Positions 62,263 to 64,000 of a stretch of DNA of 64,000 nucleotides are shown here, one piece after another. Source of the stretch: Acidobacteriota bacterium (GTDB lineage Bacteria > Acidobacteriota > Polarisedimenticolia > J045); NCBI GenBank assembly GCA_030949985.1, contig JAUZRX010000023.1, forward strand, positions 186,001-250,000, in the 5' to 3' direction. Under the pieces are notes generated by a model. It worked only from the letters and a program-made list of their open reading frames with translations. It was not told the DNA's origin and ran no database searches. The position numbers and the translations under genes are program-made. The number at the start of each line of letters is the position of its first letter. Positions within the stretch are counted from its first letter, which is position 1.

Positions 62263-64000
62263 GGTTCCTCCGGCGCCTGTTCCAGCGCTCGACGGATCCT
62301 GGCCCTCAGGCTCTCCCCGTCGGCGTCGGACAGGCCGAGCGCGGCCTTCCACTCGGCGACGGCCCGCTCCACCTGGCCCAGGGCCAGGAAGACCTCCCCC
62401 AGGTGCTCGCGCATCACGGGATCCGTGTTGTCGCCGCTGCCGTAGACCGCCCGGGACAGAACGTCGAGCGCCTCCCGGCTGCGGCCCGCACGATGCAGCG
62501 CCCAGCCCAGGGAATCGAGATAGGCCGGTTCTTCGGGACGAAGAGCCACGGCCCGCTCGCAAAGGTTCACCGCCTCGTCCAGGTTCCGACCCTGTTCGGC
62601 CAGCAGATAGCCCAGGTCGTTGAGCGCCGAATCGTCGGACGGCGCGGCCTCGAGCAGTCGCCTGTAAGCCTGCTCGGCCTCCTCGAAACGCCCGTCGGCG
62701 TAGGCCACGGCGGCCACCGCCCGCCACCATTCCGGTCCCGGAGCGCTGGTCGGCTCCACCCCGCCCAGCATTTCGTTGGCCAGGGCCGTGTGCCGCCAGC
62801 CGGCCAGAATGCGGGCCACGTCCGCCGTGGCCAGGTCGGTTGCGCCCTCGAGCAGCCGACGGGCCAGGGCCAGCGCCGCGGAAGCGCCCTCCCGCCGTTG
62901 CCGCCACTCGATGCGCGCCGCGAGCAGGAAGGGATCGGCCTGGGCGCTGGCCGCCACTTTTTCGAGCAGGGCGTCGGCCTCGTCCAGGCGCGCGAGCTCG
63001 TCGAGGGCCTCGAGCCGCAGCCGAATACCCAGGGCGGGATCACCGATCCGGTCGAGCTGGGCCAGGCAGCGCTCCGGCTCGCCGGCGGCGAGTCGATTCC
63101 GCGCCGCGCGCAGCCGCAGCGCGGGGCCGAAGGACTGGAGTGGTTCGCTGCCGAGGCGCTCGAGCAGGGCCTCGATCTGTTCCGCCGCCCGGGCGGCGCG
63201 GCCGGAGAGTTCCGCGGCCCGGGCACGCAGCAGCAACAGGCGGGGTGAAGCCAGGGAGGCGGGCACACCCTCGAGCAGGTCCCAGGCTTCCGCGCCCTGC
63301 CCGAGGGCGACCAGGGCCGCCCCCAGGTCCACCCGGAGCCGGGGGTCCCCCGGCCGCAGCGACCTGGCGTGACTCAGCACCTGCCGGGCGCCCCAGGGAT
63401 CGGCGAGGTCCATCCGCACCAGCCCCAGCCGCCGGGCCAGTTCCGCTCGATCGGGCCGCAGCTCGAGCAGTTTCTCGAGAGCCGCGGCCTCGCCGGCCTT
63501 GTCCCCGGTCTGGGCCCTGAGGTCCGCCAGCAACTCGTAGATCGGCCCCGCCCCCGGACCTTCCACGCCCGCCCGGCTCAACACCTCGGCCGCCTCGGCC
63601 CGCCTGCCGAGACTCAGGAGTTGCCGGGCCAGGGAGAGCCAGGAGAGGGCCGGATCGAGCCCCGGAGTGCCGGAGGCCCGGCGAGCCACGGCCACGGCCT
63701 CGTCCGTGCGGTTTTCGGTGACCAGCAGCCGCACCCAGATCGACCAGGCCCAGCCATCGGCCGGCTCGATCCGCGTCGCCTCCTCCAGGTGGGCGAGCGC
63801 CGTCTCCAGCAGGGCCGCGTCATGACTTCCGCCGTATTGCCCGAGGGCCAGGCTGGCCAGCACCCGGTGAGCCTCCGCGTCGGCATCGGAAGCGGCCAGG
63901 GCGCGTCGCGCCTCGGCCTGAGCGCAGGCGTGGTCGGACTCCCGCAGGCACAGGCGCGCCAGGGCGGAGTGGACCGGGGCCGCTTCCGGATCCAACGCCA
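62259..64000 (-). CDS. TPR-repeat protein (5' end outside window)
   Basis: At least 578 residues of tandem TPR-like helices; the N terminus lies beyond base 64000. Repeats include HVLASLALGQYGG-type, LEEATRIEPADGWAWSIWVR, AGVEGPGAGPIYELLADLRA, RDLRPGDPRLRVDLGAALVALG-like and a C-terminal LNDLGYLLAEQGRNLDEAVNLCERAVALRPEEPAYLDSLGWALHRAGR group (shown in part: LNDLGYLLAEQGRNLDEAVN and AYLDSLGWALHRAGRSREAL). This matches PEP-CTERM/XrtA-type or general protein-protein scaffolds, not an enzyme. It overlaps the LolB-like gene, as TPR-lolB-ispE is a known arrangement in proteobacteria. The signal peptide, if any, is not visible. Confidence 0.85.
   Translation of the reverse strand, partial: ALDPEAAPVHSALARLCLRESDHACAQAEARRALAASDADAEAHRVLASLALGQYGGSHDAALLETALAHLEEATRIEPADGWAWSIWVRLLVTENRTDEAVAVARRASGTPGLDPALSWLSLARQLLSLGRRAEAAEVLSRAGVEGPGAGPIYELLADLRAQTGDKAGEAAALEKLLELRPDRAELARRLGLVRMDLADPWGARQVLSHARSLRPGDPRLRVDLGAALVALGQGAEAWDLLEGVPASLASPRLLLLRARAAELSGRAARAAEQIEALLERLGSEPLQSFGPALRLRAARNRLAAGEPERCLAQLDRIGDPALGIRLRLEALDELARLDEADALLEKVAASAQADPFLLAARIEWRQRREGASAALALARRLLEGATDLATADVARILAGWRHTALANEMLGGVEPTSAPGPEWWRAVAAVAYADGRFEEAEQAYRRLLEAAPSDDSALNDLGYLLAEQGRNLDEAVNLCERAVALRPEEPAYLDSLGWALHRAGRSREALDVLSRAVYGSGDNTDPVMREHLGEVFLALGQVERAVAEWKAALGLSDADGESLRARIRRALEQAPEEP

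Overview
The window is a continuous stretch of a high-GC, gene-dense chromosome from a Gram-negative (diderm) bacterium. It carries Tol-Pal, a TamA/TamB-type outer-membrane assembly protein, lipoproteins and an outer-membrane barrel protein. The mixture of GWxTD protein, Gld-type ABC transporter, bactofilin, PATAN (DUF4388) protein, SpoVG, two-subunit GlyRS, membrane pyrophosphatase and RtcB/archease best fits Acidobacteriota (Thermoanaerobaculia-like). That assignment is inference from gene content; no rRNA gene is present to confirm it.

Layout. 1-4417 (+): a tol-pal operon (tolR/exbD end, TonB-like, tolB, pal, cpoB), then rpsT with its own promoter. 4445-8558 (-): an RNA processing and repair unit, rnr-archease-rtcB, with overlapping genes. 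8736-13523: a small outer-membrane barrel protein (-), a large membrane protein with a spermidine-synthase-like domain and TPRs (+), and a two-DTG aspartyl-protease-like protein (+). 13989-14075: tRNA-Leu(CAG) with promoter and terminator. 14191-22659: PATAN protein, degenerate methyltransferase, bactofilin, HEAT lipoprotein, GWxTD protein and a Gld-like ABC transporter operon. 22747-25016: DciA-like protein, a tiny Cys/His-rich protein, MltG and RuvX. 25080-32799 (-): an operon of DksA/TraR protein, RlmI-like methyltransferase and a 2048-residue TamB-TamA fusion. 32938-49210 (-): PIN-PhoH, pyruvate phosphate dikinase, glyS, glyQ, recO, mgtE, era, corC-like, ybeY, phoH, aspS and hisS, mostly with overlapping ends. 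49306-51928: a beta-propeller protein (+), then a lower-GC, gene-poor patch with a decayed Rhs/YD-repeat fragment, a small ORF, an inverted repeat and a heptanucleotide repeat. 51929-64000 (-): DHH phosphoesterase, VanZ-like and small membrane proteins, rplI, rpsR, rpsF, hppA, pth, rplY (CTC), prs, spoVG, ispE, a LolB-like lipoprotein and a TPR protein that runs off the end.

How the genes work together. Much of the window is housekeeping in tightly packed operons with ATGA or GTGA overlaps, which also decide several GTG starts. Two themes stand out: envelope biogenesis (Tol-Pal, TamBA, MltG, LolB-like, Gld-like ABC, lipoproteins) and RNA/translation quality control (RNase R, archease, RtcB, YbeY, PhoH, Era, Pth, DksA). 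A recurring promoter of the form TTGAC(A/G)-N17-TAGnnn can be read upstream of at least five units.

The most unusual object is the single-chain TamB-TamA fusion. It predicts one polypeptide anchored in the inner membrane and ending as a beta-barrel in the outer membrane.
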